Shown: positions 25,113-33,113 of the stretch, piece after piece | Layout: the number at the start of each line of letters is the position of its first letter | Numbering within the stretch: the first letter of the stretch is position 1 | DNA from: Arthrobacter globiformis | Lineage (GTDB): Bacteria > Actinomycetota > Actinomycetes > Actinomycetales > Micrococcaceae | DNA: 64,000 nucleotides | Direction: 5' to 3' | NCBI RefSeq assembly: GCF_030818015.1 | Contig: NZ_JAUSZX010000001.1 | Span: 3,596,001-3,660,000 of the forward strand | Notes under the pieces: generated by a model | What the model was told of the DNA's origin: nothing | Seen by the model: only the letters and a program-made list of their open reading frames with translations | Databases searched by the model: none | Position numbers and translations under genes: made by a program

Positions 25113-25495
25113 GTCCGGTCCCCGGCGGCAGGCTGTTCGGCGGCAGTCAGTTGTCCGGCGCAGGCGTGCAGCTGCTCGCGGAGGCTTTCTATTTCGGCGT
25201 TCCTGGCGGCCAACTGGTCGCGCAGGTCGTCCAATACCTGGTCCACCTGGTCCATCCGGTAACCCCGCAGCCCCAGCGCAAACCGGACATGGTCGACGTC
25301 GGCAGGTGTGGCGTCGTCGGGAAGCAGCACCGGAGGCAGGGAGGCCACGGGTTCATCGAATCCGTCGTTGAAGCCGTCCCTGGCGAGAGGTGCGCGGGCG
25401 CGTTTCCTCCGCAGCATGCCCGCCCCGAGATCGGTCCCGATGAGGGCGGTGGCTCCAATCAGGACGATGGCGAGGAAAACGAGGAAGAAACTCAC
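25109..25495 (-). CDS. Membrane-anchored DivIVA-domain protein
   Basis: 128 residues. One N-terminal membrane helix (about 2-22) and a basic stretch (RRKRARAP) are followed by a DivIVA-like motif FALGLRGYRMDQVDQVLDDL (about 71-90) and a short coiled coil (RDQLAARNAEIESLREQL). DivIVA/Wag31 proteins mark poles and septa in Actinobacteria; this one has the short version of the motif, tethered to the membrane. It overlaps the membrane glycosyltransferase gene by 4 bases. The role is unknown. Confidence 0.78.
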   Translation of the reverse strand: MSFFLVFLAIVLIGATALIGTDLGAGMLRRKRARAPLARDGFNDGFDEPVASLPPVLLPDDATPADVDHVRFALGLRGYRMDQVDQVLDDLRDQLAARNAEIESLREQLHACAGQLTAAEQPAAGDRT

Positions 25496-25574
25496 ACCAC
25501 CAATCGTGCCAGACGTAGCCCCGCCTGCCGCCTATCGGCGCAGCTGCTGCCCTGGCCGCATACCCGGGCTGCTG

Positions 25575-26360
25575 CTACTCGGGCCGCTGGTCGCCGTTGG
25601 TGGAGGGCGCGCGGACGTGGCCGTGGAGGACGAGGTTCACGGCTTCCTCCGGGGTGTCCACCACCTGAATGAGGTCCAGGTCCTTTTCCGAGACCATTCC
25701 CTCAGCCACCAGCGTTCCCCTGATCCAGTCGATCATCGGCCCCCAGAATGCCGCACCCAGCAGGACGATCGGGAACGAGGTGACCTTCTGCGTCTGGACG
25801 AGGACCATGGCTTCGAAGAGCTCATCCAGGGTGCCGAGGCCGCCGGGAAGAACGATGAAGCCCTGGGCGTACTTCACGAACATGGTCTTCCGCGCGAAGA
25901 AGTAGCGGAAGTTGATGCCGAGGTCCACCCACTGGTTCAGGCCCTGCTCGAACGGCAGCTCGATGCCGAGCCCAACGGAGACGCCGTTGCCTTCCACCGC
26001 TCCCCGGTTGGCCGCTTCCATCGAGCCCGGTCCGCCGCCGGTAATGACGGCCACGCCGGCTTCGGCCAGTTTGCGTCCCACCTCGACGCCCATGTCGTAG
26101 AACGCAGTTCCCGGCTTGGTGCGCGCGGAGCCGAAGACGCTGACCGCCTGGCCCAGGTCGGACAGGGCGCCAAAGCCTTCCACGAACTCGCTCTGGATCC
26201 GCATGACGCGCCAGGGATCGGTGTGGATGAAGTGGCCGGGGCCCTTGGTGTCGAGCAGCCGCTGATCCGACATCTCCACCGCAGCCTGTTTGCGGCGCAG
26301 CTCGAGGGGCCCTTTCCGGCGGGGTTGTACTGATTTTGACGGATCTGCGTTGATGCTCAT
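25575..26360 (-). CDS. LOG-family Rossmann-fold protein (TIGR00730 type)
   Basis: 261 residues. The central Rossmann fold has VSVFGSARTKPG, ITGGGPGSMEAANRGA and the family signature PGGLGTLDELFE. LOG proteins release cytokinin bases from nucleotide monophosphates (phosphoribohydrolase), and some bacterial members hydrolyse purine nucleotides. This longer subfamily with an N-terminal extension (about 60 residues) is common in Actinobacteria. TAGCCT (26367-26372, minus strand) ends 7 bases before the ATG, so it is likely leaderless. It is divergent from gluA. Confidence 0.87.
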   Translation of the reverse strand: MSINADPSKSVQPRRKGPLELRRKQAAVEMSDQRLLDTKGPGHFIHTDPWRVMRIQSEFVEGFGALSDLGQAVSVFGSARTKPGTAFYDMGVEVGRKLAEAGVAVITGGGPGSMEAANRGAVEGNGVSVGLGIELPFEQGLNQWVDLGINFRYFFARKTMFVKYAQGFIVLPGGLGTLDELFEAMVLVQTQKVTSFPIVLLGAAFWGPMIDWIRGTLVAEGMVSEKDLDLIQVVDTPEEAVNLVLHGHVRAPSTNGDQRPE

Positions 26361-26366
26361 CCCCCA

Positions 26367-26372
26367 AGGCTA
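26367..26372 (-). promoter_or_regulatory. -10 box for the LOG-family gene
   Basis: TAGCCT, 7 bases before ATG 26360; the intervening bases lack a usable Shine-Dalgarno spacing. Confidence 0.45.
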
Positions 26373-26453
26373 ACCTGATGACCTGCAGGTATCTCTTGAA
26401 TTACGATCAGCGGGAAGTTGGAGTGATTCCGGTCATAACCGACCAATGTTCGC

Positions 26454-26459
26454 TAGATT
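26454..26459 (+). promoter_or_regulatory. -10 box for gluA
   Basis: TAGATT ends 8 bases before ATG 26467. No Shine-Dalgarno is seen and no good -35. The position predicts a leaderless gluABCD transcript. Confidence 0.45.
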
Positions 26460-26466
26460 CTTATCC

Positions 26467-27222
26467 ATGACTACTCAACTGCCCGGCGATGCACTCGTCT
26501 CCCTGAATGCCGTCAACAAGCATTACGGTCAGCTGCACGTTTTGAAGGACATCAACCTCCAGGTCCGCAAGGGCGAGGTGGTTGTGGTCATCGGCCCGTC
26601 AGGTTCGGGGAAGTCCACACTGTGCCGGGCCATCAACCGGCTGGAAACCATCGACGACGGCGACATCGCCATTGACGGCAAGCGGCTGCCCGAGGAGGGC
26701 AAGGAGCTCGCCCGGCTGCGCGCCGACGTCGGCATGGTGTTCCAGTCGTTCAACCTGTTCGCGCACAAGACCATCCTGGAAAACGTGACGCTTGGCCCCA
26801 TCAAGGTCAAGGGCGTCTCCAAGGCGGAAGCGGACAAGGAGGCCATGGCCCTGCTTGAGCGCGTGGGTGTGGGCCATCAAGCGCCCAAGCTCCCGGCTCA
26901 GCTCTCCGGCGGCCAGCAGCAGCGCGTGGCCATCGCACGCGCCCTCGCCATGAAGCCCAAGGTCATGCTGTTCGACGAGCCGACTTCGGCCCTCGACCCG
27001 GAAATGATCAACGAGGTCCTGGACGTCATGATCCAGCTGGCCAAGGAAGGCATGACCATGATCGTGGTTACCCACGAGATGGGCTTCGCCCGCAAGGCCG
27101 CCGACCGCGTGGTGTTCATGGCTGACGGACAGATCGTTGAGGACGCCACTCCCGAGGAGTTCTTCACCAACCCCCAGAGCAGCCGCGCCAAGGACTTCCT
27201 GTCCAAGCTGCTCACGCACTGA
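26467..27222 (+). CDS. gluA: Glutamate ABC transporter ATP-binding protein GluA
   Basis: 251 residues from ATG 26467; the in-frame ATG at 26446 lies upstream of the predicted transcript start. Walker [12 protein letters not shown]-loop [12 protein letters not shown], signature [15 protein letters not shown], Walker [15 protein letters not shown] and H-loop [14 protein letters not shown] are complete. It powers polar amino-acid uptake and is first in the unit gluA-gluB-gluC-gluD, as in Corynebacterium glutamicum. An 86-base gap with a small stem-loop separates it from gluB. Confidence 0.92.
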   Translation: MTTQLPGDALVSLNAVNKHYGQLHVLKDINLQVRKGEVVVVIGPSGSGKSTLCRAINRLETIDDGDIAIDGKRLPEEGKELARLRADVGMVFQSFNLFAHKTILENVTLGPIKVKGVSKAEADKEAMALLERVGVGHQAPKLPAQLSGGQQQRVAIARALAMKPKVMLFDEPTSALDPEMINEVLDVMIQLAKEGMTMIVVTHEMGFARKAADRVVFMADGQIVEDATPEEFFTNPQSSRAKDFLSKLLTH

Positions 27223-27272
27223 CAAACCGATCCAGCAATCCCCCAACTTCAAGACCCCCGATTTCGCACCCT

Positions 27273-27289
27273 GGCCGTCACGGACGGCC
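27273..27289 (+). promoter_or_regulatory. Stem-loop ahead of gluB
   Basis: GGCCGTC-ACG-GACGGCC in the gluA-gluB gap, about 20 bases before the gluB ATG and its AAAGGA ribosome-binding site. It may mark a processing point or tune gluB translation. Confidence 0.4.
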
Positions 27290-27308
27290 GCCCAATGAAA
27301 GGAATGTC

Positions 27309-28196
27309 ATGAAGGCATTTTTGACCCGAAGGAAATCCCTTCTGGCAGCAGCATCCGCGGCCATCGCTCTTACGCTTAGCGCTTGCGGCGGCGGCGGCAC
27401 CGGGACCGGCTCCAACCCCACGCCGGTCGAGAAGCCCAGCTTCGCTGCAGGCACCACCATGGAAAAGCTCGCCTCCGCCGGCAAGATCACCATCGGCACC
27501 AAGTTCGACCAGCCGCTGTTCGGCCAGAAGGGCCTGGACGGCAAGCCTGTCGGTTTCGACGTCGAAATCGGCAAGCTGCTCGCCGCCAAGCTGGGCATCC
27601 CCGCTGACAAGATTGAATGGGTAGAGACCGTCTCCGCCAACCGCGAGCAGTTCATCAAGCAGGGCAAGGTGGACCTGATCGTGGCCACCTACACCATCAA
27701 CGACAAGCGCAAGACCGAAGTCGACTTCGCCGGCCCGTACTACGAAGCCGGCCAGGCGCTGATGGTGAACAAGGACAACACGTCCATCACCAAGCCCGAG
27801 GACGTCAAGGGCAAGAACGTCTGCTCCGTGACGGGTTCCACCCCGGCCTCCACCATCGTGGAGAAGTACGGCGCAGTCCTGGTTCCGGCCGCCACCTACT
27901 CGGCCTGCCTCGAGCCGCTGCGCAACAAGCAGGTTGAGGCTGTGACCACGGACAACGTCATCCTGGCAGGCTTCGTCAACAAGGAGCCGGACGCGTTCAA
28001 GCTGGCCTCCGATGAGACCTTCACCAAGGAGCCATACGGCATCGGCCTGAAGAAGGGTGACACCGAGTTCCGCAACTGGATCAACGACCAGCTCGAGGCC
28101 TTCGCCAAGGACGGCTCCTACAAGAAGGCCTGGGAAGACACGGCCGGCGCGGTCATCAAGACGGCACCGGAACTTCCGGCCATCGACCGCTACTAA
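27309..28196 (+). CDS. gluB: Glutamate-binding lipoprotein GluB
   Basis: 295 residues with AAAGGA seven bases upstream of the ATG. A basic n-region (KAFLTRRKS), hydrophobic core and lipobox LSAC (Cys about residue 26) mark it as a secreted lipoprotein. The body is a type 3 periplasmic amino-acid-binding fold: LASAGKITIGTKFDQPLFGQ, VGFDVEIGKLLAAKLG, TYTINDKRKTEVDFAGPYY. It captures glutamate outside the membrane for GluCD. It lies between gluA and gluC, flanked by stem-loops that may raise its level relative to the permeases. Confidence 0.92.
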   Translation: MKAFLTRRKSLLAAASAAIALTLSACGGGGTGTGSNPTPVEKPSFAAGTTMEKLASAGKITIGTKFDQPLFGQKGLDGKPVGFDVEIGKLLAAKLGIPADKIEWVETVSANREQFIKQGKVDLIVATYTINDKRKTEVDFAGPYYEAGQALMVNKDNTSITKPEDVKGKNVCSVTGSTPASTIVEKYGAVLVPAATYSACLEPLRNKQVEAVTTDNVILAGFVNKEPDAFKLASDETFTKEPYGIGLKKGDTEFRNWINDQLEAFAKDGSYKKAWEDTAGAVIKTAPELPAIDRY

Positions 28197-28204
28197 ACGA
28201 TCGT

Positions 28205-28250
28205 GGCGGTTACCGGCGGCTGTGCATGCTACAGCCTGTCGGTAACCGCC
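28205..28250 (+). promoter_or_regulatory. Two-tier stem-loop between gluB and gluC
   Basis: Outer stem GGCGGTTACCG / CGGTAACCGCC (28205-28215, 28240-28250) and inner stem GGCTGT / ACAGCC, directly after the gluB stop. It has no long U-tract, so it is more likely a partial terminator or 3'-end stabiliser that sets the gluB:gluCD ratio. Confidence 0.6.
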
Positions 28251-28295
28251 GCTTCCGTTTTCCGCACATTCCCCTGAACGCAGCTAAAGGACCCT

Positions 28296-28946
28296 ATGGA
28301 CGTCATCATTGAAAGCCTCCCCCAATACTGGGACGGCTTTCTCAGAACCCTGTTCCTGGCCGCCGTTTCCGGCATCATCGCATTGGTGGTTGGCACCCTG
28401 CTGGCCGCGGCGCGTGTCTCCCCCGTGGCTGCCCTCCGCGGCTTCAGCATGGCTTACGTGGAGGTGGTGCGTAACACGCCGCTGACCATCGCGTTCTTTT
28501 TCGCGGCGGTGGTCCTCCCCCGGCTGGGCGTGACCTTCCAGCAGTTCGAGATCGCAGCCATCATCGCCCTGAGCGCCTACACTTCCGCGTTTATCGCCGA
28601 GGCGGTGCGCTCGGGCGTCAATAGCGTTCCCGTCGGCCAGGCCGAGGCGGCCCGGAGCATCGGCATGCAGTTCGGCCAGGTGCTCTCGCTCATCATCCTT
28701 CCGCAGGCACTGCGGACCGTGATCCCGCCGATGATCAACATCCTCATCGCGCTCGTCAAGAACTCGTCCGTGGCCGGTGCCTTCTACGTGCTGGAGCTGT
28801 TCGGCTACGGCAAGCAGCTGGCCAACGACCACGGCGACGCCGTCATGTGGGTGCTGGTGGGCGTTGCCTTCTTCTATCTCCTGATCACCGTGCCGCTGGG
28901 CTACCTCGCCCACCAGGTCGAACGAAAGGTGGCGATCGCACGATGA
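28296..28946 (+). CDS. gluC: Glutamate ABC transporter permease GluC
   Basis: 216 residues, HisM-type permease. About five membrane helices, with the EAA-like loop SVPVGQAEAARSIGMQFGQVLSLIILPQALRTVIPP (about residues 107-142). It starts after the stem-loop that follows gluB, and its stop overlaps the gluD start (ATGA). With GluD it forms the heterodimeric channel driven by GluA. Confidence 0.92.
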   Translation: MDVIIESLPQYWDGFLRTLFLAAVSGIIALVVGTLLAAARVSPVAALRGFSMAYVEVVRNTPLTIAFFFAAVVLPRLGVTFQQFEIAAIIALSAYTSAFIAEAVRSGVNSVPVGQAEAARSIGMQFGQVLSLIILPQALRTVIPPMINILIALVKNSSVAGAFYVLELFGYGKQLANDHGDAVMWVLVGVAFFYLLITVPLGYLAHQVERKVAIAR

Positions 28947-29782
28947 GTTCGGTTCTCTACGACGTCCCCGGCCCCAAGGCCCGCCGCACCTCGCTGATCG
29001 GGTCCGTGATCGGCGTCGTGCTGATCGCGGCCCTGCTGGCCTGGGCCATCATGACCCTCGCCCAGCAGGGCATCTTCCAGGCGCAGCGCTGGGCGATCTT
29101 CGGCCAGGCGGATGTCTGGACGCTGATCTTCAACGGCATCAGCGCGACGCTGAGCGCGGCGGCCATCGCGGCGGTCATTGCCTTTCCGCTGGGACTCCTG
29201 CTGTGCCTGATGCGTATCTCCGACGTCGCCTGGATCCGGATTCCCACCCGGATCGTGCTCGAGTTCCTCCGCGGCATGCCGGTGGTCCTGATGATGCTGT
29301 TCGTGCTGCTGGTCTTCGCCACCAGCTCGTTCATCGCCGTGGTGGCCGGCCTGGTCCTCTACAACGCGGCGATCTTCGCGGAAATCATCCGCGCAGGCAT
29401 CCAGTCCCTCCCCCGCGGCCAGCGCGAAGCGGGGCTGGCGATCGGCCTGACCAGCTTCCAGTCCCGGCTGACCATCGAACTGCCCCAGGCGGTCCGCCGC
29501 ATGCTGCCGTCCCTGGTGGCGCAGCTGGTGGTCCTGCTGAAGGACACGTCACTGGGATACATCGTGGCCTACGGCGAACTGCTGCGCGCGGTGCAGGTAA
29601 TGGCTGACTTCCTGGGCCCGCAGTTCCTGTTCCCGGTGTTCTTCGTGGCAGCGGCCATCTACATCGCCATTAATCTGGCAGTGTCGCGGCTGGCCATCTG
29701 GATTGAGCGGCACGGGTCCAAGAAAGCTGCCGGCGGAGTGGCGAAGGCCCCCACCGCCGGTGTCTCCACCATAGTGAAATAA
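28943..29782 (+). CDS. gluD: Glutamate ABC transporter permease GluD
   Basis: 279 residues from ATG 28943, which overlaps the gluC stop by 4 bases; the longer upstream frame is not used. An N-terminal cytoplasmic segment (YDVPGPKARRTS) precedes the first helix. The EAA-like loop is SLPRGQREAGLAIGLTSFQSRLTIELPQAVRRMLPS. The C-terminal tail is basic. It pairs with GluC. A strong terminator follows 17 bases after the stop. Confidence 0.92.
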   Translation: MSSVLYDVPGPKARRTSLIGSVIGVVLIAALLAWAIMTLAQQGIFQAQRWAIFGQADVWTLIFNGISATLSAAAIAAVIAFPLGLLLCLMRISDVAWIRIPTRIVLEFLRGMPVVLMMLFVLLVFATSSFIAVVAGLVLYNAAIFAEIIRAGIQSLPRGQREAGLAIGLTSFQSRLTIELPQAVRRMLPSLVAQLVVLLKDTSLGYIVAYGELLRAVQVMADFLGPQFLFPVFFVAAAIYIAINLAVSRLAIWIERHGSKKAAGGVAKAPTAGVSTIVK

Positions 29783-29799
29783 ACGGCAGCCATTGACAG

Positions 29800-29835
29800 C
29801 GAAGGGTCCGCAGCCATCCGGCTGCGGACCCTTCG
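29800..29835. terminator. Terminator after gluD / dapE
   Basis: CGAAGGGTCCGCAGCC-ATCC-complement: a perfect 16-bp stem followed by TGTTT on the plus strand, between convergent gluD and dapE. Confidence 0.85.
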
Positions 29836-29849
29836 TGTTTATCTGCCCG

Positions 29850-29877
29850 TGCTCAGGACAGCATGCTCAGGACAGCC
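29850..29877. repeat. 14-bp tandem duplication over the dapE stop
   Basis: TGCTCAGGACAGCA (29850-29863) is followed at once by TGCTCAGGACAGCC (29864-29877), differing only in the last base. The second copy contains the dapE TGA; the first lies just past it. Confidence 0.88.
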
Positions 29878-30991
29878 ACGTCTGCAGCGCCCGCAGGCAG
29901 GTGCGGATGGCTTCGGCCTCCACGTGCTCGTTGTCCTTGTGCGCCAGGAGCGCGTCCCCGGGCCCGAAGTTCACGGCCGGGATGCCCAGTTCGCTGAAGC
30001 GGGCGACGTCGGTCCAGCCGTATTTGGGTTTCGGCTCGCCGCCCACGGCGGCCACGAAGGACGCGGCGGCAGGGTGGTTCAGTCCCGGCCGCGCGCCGGC
30101 AGCGCTGTCCGTACGGACCACGTCGAACCCGTCCAACAGAGCGCGAACGTGCGCCTCCGCCTCATCGGGGGTCTTGTCCGGGGCGAAGCGGTAGTTGATC
30201 TCCACGACACAGCGGTCCGGGATGACGTTGCCCGCGGTACCGCCGTGGATCTTCACTGCGTTCAGGCTTTCGCGGTAGTCCAGTCCGTCCACGGTCACGG
30301 TCTGCGGGCTGTACGCCGCGAGCCGTTCCAGGATGGGCGCGGCGGCGTGGATCGCGTTGCGGCCCATCCAGGCCCGCGCCGAGTGTGCAGCCTCGCCCGA
30401 GGTGGTGGCGTGGAACCGCATGGTGCCGTTGCAGCCGCCCTCCACGGTGCCGTCGGTCGGTTCAAGGAGGATGGCAAAGTCGCCGCCGAGGAGCCCGCCG
30501 TGGTTCCGCACCAGCCTGCCCAGCCCGCTCTTGACGGCCTCCACCTCCTCATGGTCGTAAAACACAAAGGTGACGTCCTTGCCCGGTTCCGCGCCGCCGT
30601 CGAACATTGAAGCCGCCAGTGCCAGCTGGACCGCAACGCCGCCCTTCATGTCCGTGGCGCCGCGGCCGTACAGAACGCCGTCGCCAGGGACGCCGGACGG
30701 CCAGGTGGACGGCACCGTTCCCAGCGAGTCTTGCGTGACCGGCAGCGGCACGGTGTCCAGGTGGCCTGCCAGAATGACCCGCTCGCTTCGGCCGAGGTTG
30801 GTCCGGGCGATGATGGAGTCGCCGTCACGTACCAGTTCGAGGCCGGGCAGCTGGCGGAGTGCGGACTCGACGGCATCGGCCAGCTCGCGCTCATTCCCGG
30901 AGACGCTGTTGATGTCGATCAGCGCGGAGGTCAGCAGTGCCACATCCTGGCGCAGGTCTAGGGTTACGGGGGCTGTTTCGGCAATCACCAT
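29867..30991 (-). CDS. dapE: Succinyl-diaminopimelate desuccinylase DapE
   Basis: 374 residues from ATG 30991; a longer frame to 31132 would overlap dapD and lacks family similarity. It is an M20 metallopeptidase: LAGHLDTVPL (His/Asp), YGRGATDMKGGVAVQ (bridging Asp), FYDHEEVEAV (catalytic Glu pair) and EPTDGTVEGGC. C-terminal NFGPGDALLAHKDNEHVE supplies the last His. It removes succinate from N-succinyl-LL-diaminopimelate in lysine and peptidoglycan synthesis. It is divergent from dapD, which acts two steps earlier. The stop codon lies inside a tandem duplication. Confidence 0.94.
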   Translation of the reverse strand: MVIAETAPVTLDLRQDVALLTSALIDINSVSGNERELADAVESALRQLPGLELVRDGDSIIARTNLGRSERVILAGHLDTVPLPVTQDSLGTVPSTWPSGVPGDGVLYGRGATDMKGGVAVQLALAASMFDGGAEPGKDVTFVFYDHEEVEAVKSGLGRLVRNHGGLLGGDFAILLEPTDGTVEGGCNGTMRFHATTSGEAAHSARAWMGRNAIHAAAPILERLAAYSPQTVTVDGLDYRESLNAVKIHGGTAGNVIPDRCVVEINYRFAPDKTPDEAEAHVRALLDGFDVVRTDSAAGARPGLNHPAAASFVAAVGGEPKPKYGWTDVARFSELGIPAVNFGPGDALLAHKDNEHVEAEAIRTCLRALQTWLS

Positions 30992-31118
30992 CCCACTGTA
31001 TCCCGCGCCTGCCCCTCCCCACCGGGGCAGCAGCCCAGGGCGTTCCCCGCGCTGGGAACGCCCCGAAATGCGACTCAGATTCGCGCGGACCGGTTTCGGT
31101 GCGTGCACCTCGTCTCGA

Positions 31119-31124
31119 TAGACT
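31119..31124 (+). promoter_or_regulatory. -10 box for dapD
   Basis: TAGACT ends 7 bases before ATG 31131 without a ribosome-binding site; a leaderless transcript is predicted. Confidence 0.5.
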
Positions 31125-31130
31125 TGGCGC

Positions 31131-32159
31131 ATGACTGAAACCGCTTCTTCCGCCGTGCCCGCTGCCCAGACACTGTCCGACGGCTCCCGTTCGGCCTATG
31201 GATTCGGCGTAGCCACCATCGCCACGCGGAACGGCGAAGCCACCGTGCTGGATGCCTGGTTCCCCGCTCCCGCCCTCGGTGTGGCCGCCGAAAGCCTCCG
31301 CGCCGTGGAAAACGCCGACGAAACCCTGACGGACATCGCGGCCGTCGGCACTGACGCCGACCGCGGGACAGAGCAGAAGGTGGTGTTCGTCCAGATCAAC
31401 CTGGACGAAGCTCCGGCCGACACCGCCGACGCCTACCTGCGCCTGCACCTCCTCTCGCACCGCCTGGTCCAGCCCAACAGCATCAACCTTGACGGCATCT
31501 TCGGCAAGCTTCCCAACGTCGTCTGGACCAACTTCGGCCCGTGCGCCGTGGACGGGTTCGAACTGACCCGCGCCAAGCTCCGCAAGCGCGGCGCCGTCAC
31601 CGTCTACGGCGTGGACAAGTTCCCGCGCATGGTGGACTATGTCGTCCCGGCGGGCGTCCGCATTGCCGACGCCGACCGCGTCCGGCTGGGTGCCCACCTC
31701 GCCGAGGGCACCACCGTCATGCACGAGGGCTTCGTGAACTTCAACGCCGGCACCCTGGGGACCTCCATGGTTGAGGGCCGCATTTCCGCCGGCGTGGTGG
31801 CCGGCGACGGCACCGACGTCGGCGGCGGCGCCTCGATCATGGGCACCCTCTCCGGCGGCGGCAAGGAAAAGGTATCCCTGGGCCAGCGCGTCCTGCTGGG
31901 TGCCAACTCCGGCGTCGGCATCAGCATCGGGGACGACTCCGTGGTGGAGGCAGGGCTGTACGTCACGGCCGGCACCCGCGTCCGGCTTGCCGGCCCCAAG
32001 GACGCCGACGGCGAGGACACCAGCAAGATCGTCAAGGCCGTGGAGCTGTCCGGCGTGCCGAACCTGCTCTTCCGCCGCAACTCCACCACAGGTGAGGTTG
32101 AAGTCCTGCCCCGCCAGGGCCAGACCGTGGAACTGAACGACGCCCTCCACGCCAACTGA
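31131..32159 (+). CDS. dapD: Tetrahydrodipicolinate N-succinyltransferase DapD (actinobacterial type)
   Basis: 342 residues. An N-terminal actinobacterial DapD domain ([42 protein letters not shown]) is followed by left-handed beta-helix hexapeptide repeats ([28 protein letters not shown] split over two coils; [21 protein letters not shown]) and the conserved [13 protein letters not shown]. It succinylates tetrahydrodipicolinate using succinyl-CoA, committing it to the succinylase branch completed by DapC and DapE, both in this window. It is divergent from dapE. The last three codons and stop are duplicated in tandem. Confidence 0.95.
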   Translation: MTETASSAVPAAQTLSDGSRSAYGFGVATIATRNGEATVLDAWFPAPALGVAAESLRAVENADETLTDIAAVGTDADRGTEQKVVFVQINLDEAPADTADAYLRLHLLSHRLVQPNSINLDGIFGKLPNVVWTNFGPCAVDGFELTRAKLRKRGAVTVYGVDKFPRMVDYVVPAGVRIADADRVRLGAHLAEGTTVMHEGFVNFNAGTLGTSMVEGRISAGVVAGDGTDVGGGASIMGTLSGGGKEKVSLGQRVLLGANSGVGISIGDDSVVEAGLYVTAGTRVRLAGPKDADGEDTSKIVKAVELSGVPNLLFRRNSTTGEVEVLPRQGQTVELNDALHAN

Positions 32160-32177
32160 CCGCACGCCAACTGACCG
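32148..32177. repeat. Exact 15-bp tandem duplication over the dapD stop
   Basis: CACGCCAACTGACCG occurs twice without a gap. Copy 1 holds the final codons His-Ala-Asn and TGA. Since 15 is a multiple of three, copy 2 repeats the same codons and a second in-frame TGA (32172-32174). Confidence 0.92.
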
Positions 32178-32187
32178 TGAGGACATA

Positions 32188-32218
32188 GCCGGCACGCCAC
32201 CCAAAAGGGCGTGCCGGC
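32188..32218 (+). terminator. Terminator-like hairpin after dapD
   Basis: GCCGGCACGCC and its complement GGCGTGCCGGC around an A-rich loop (ACCCAAAAG). It stands between dapD and the GTG of the secreted protein gene and lacks a clear U-tract. Confidence 0.65.
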
Positions 32219-32237
32219 AGATTGCTGGAGTAACCAC

Positions 32238-33089
32238 GTGACACGCGGACGCACGCTGCGCGGAGCTGCCATCACCGGCCTCTCCCTCGTCCTGGTCGCG
32301 GGCGGCATCTACACCGTGACCACTTTGCTGCAGCGCTCCGAACAGCTGATCACAGAGGAATGCACGGCCGCCGCCGGCTCACAGCAGGCTGCCCTGGCCA
32401 CCGACCAGGCTGCGAACGCTGCTCTGATCACGGCTGTGTCGGTGCGCCGCGGGCTCCCTCCGCGGGCAGCCAGCATTGCCCTGGCCACCGCCATGCAGGA
32501 ATCCAAGCTCCGGAACATCGACCACGGCGATCTCGCCGGACCGGACTCCAGGGGACTCTTCCAGCAGCGTCCGTCCCAGGGCTGGGGCACCCAGGACCAG
32601 GTGATGGACCCGGTCTATGCCACGAACGCCTTCTACGATGCCCTCGTGAAGGTGCCGGGCTATGCCACCTTGGAAATTACCGACGCCGCCCAGCGGGTCC
32701 AGCGCTCCGCCTACCCGGCGGCATACGCCGAGCACGAGGCGATGGCACGGTCTTTCGCCTCGGCCCTGACAGGCGAGTCCCCGGCTGCCCTGAACTGCAC
32801 TCTCCGCTCACCGGACACCGCCGGCGACCCCGCCGCCCTGCTCGATGAGCTGGAAGCCTCCTACGGAAGCATCCCCACGACGGCCACCGGCCAAACGCTG
32901 CAGGTCGACGTCACCGACACCTTTGCCTGGTCCGTGGCCCACTGGGCAGTGGCAAACGCCAAGGAGCTCTCGGTGGAACGCGTGGACGTGGACGGAAAGC
33001 GCTGGGACAGGAATGCCCGAAACGGGTGGCAGGATGCACCGGACGCCGGCGGCCGGGTGGCCATCACGCTTGCTGCCGATGGGTCCTGA
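32238..33089 (+). CDS. Secreted lytic transglycosylase-like protein
   Basis: 283 residues from GTG 32238 (GGAG 8 bases upstream). An N-terminal hydrophobic segment (about 12-30; AAITGLSLVLVAGGIYTVTTL) anchors or exports it. Residues 55-160 contain AVSVRRGLPPRAASIALATAMQESKLRNIDHGD and DSRGLFQQRPSQGWGT, the pattern of lysozyme-like SLT domains, with the Glu of MQES as presumed catalytic residue and an RGLFQQ element. This points to peptidoglycan cleavage or remodelling. The remaining C-terminal part (160-283) is of unknown fold. The actual enzymatic activity is inferred. It sits after dapD, which supplies diaminopimelate-pathway precursor for the same polymer. Confidence 0.65.
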   Translation: MTRGRTLRGAAITGLSLVLVAGGIYTVTTLLQRSEQLITEECTAAAGSQQAALATDQAANAALITAVSVRRGLPPRAASIALATAMQESKLRNIDHGDLAGPDSRGLFQQRPSQGWGTQDQVMDPVYATNAFYDALVKVPGYATLEITDAAQRVQRSAYPAAYAEHEAMARSFASALTGESPAALNCTLRSPDTAGDPAALLDELEASYGSIPTTATGQTLQVDVTDTFAWSVAHWAVANAKELSVERVDVDGKRWDRNARNGWQDAPDAGGRVAITLAADGS

Positions 33090-33113
33090 ATCTGACGTCC
33101 TGGCCCTCGGGCT

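Noticed and set aside
30992..31132. Longer DapE start overlapping dapD
   Set aside because: The extra 47 residues do not resemble DapE and would cross the dapD promoter; MVIAETAPVTL is a suitable start.
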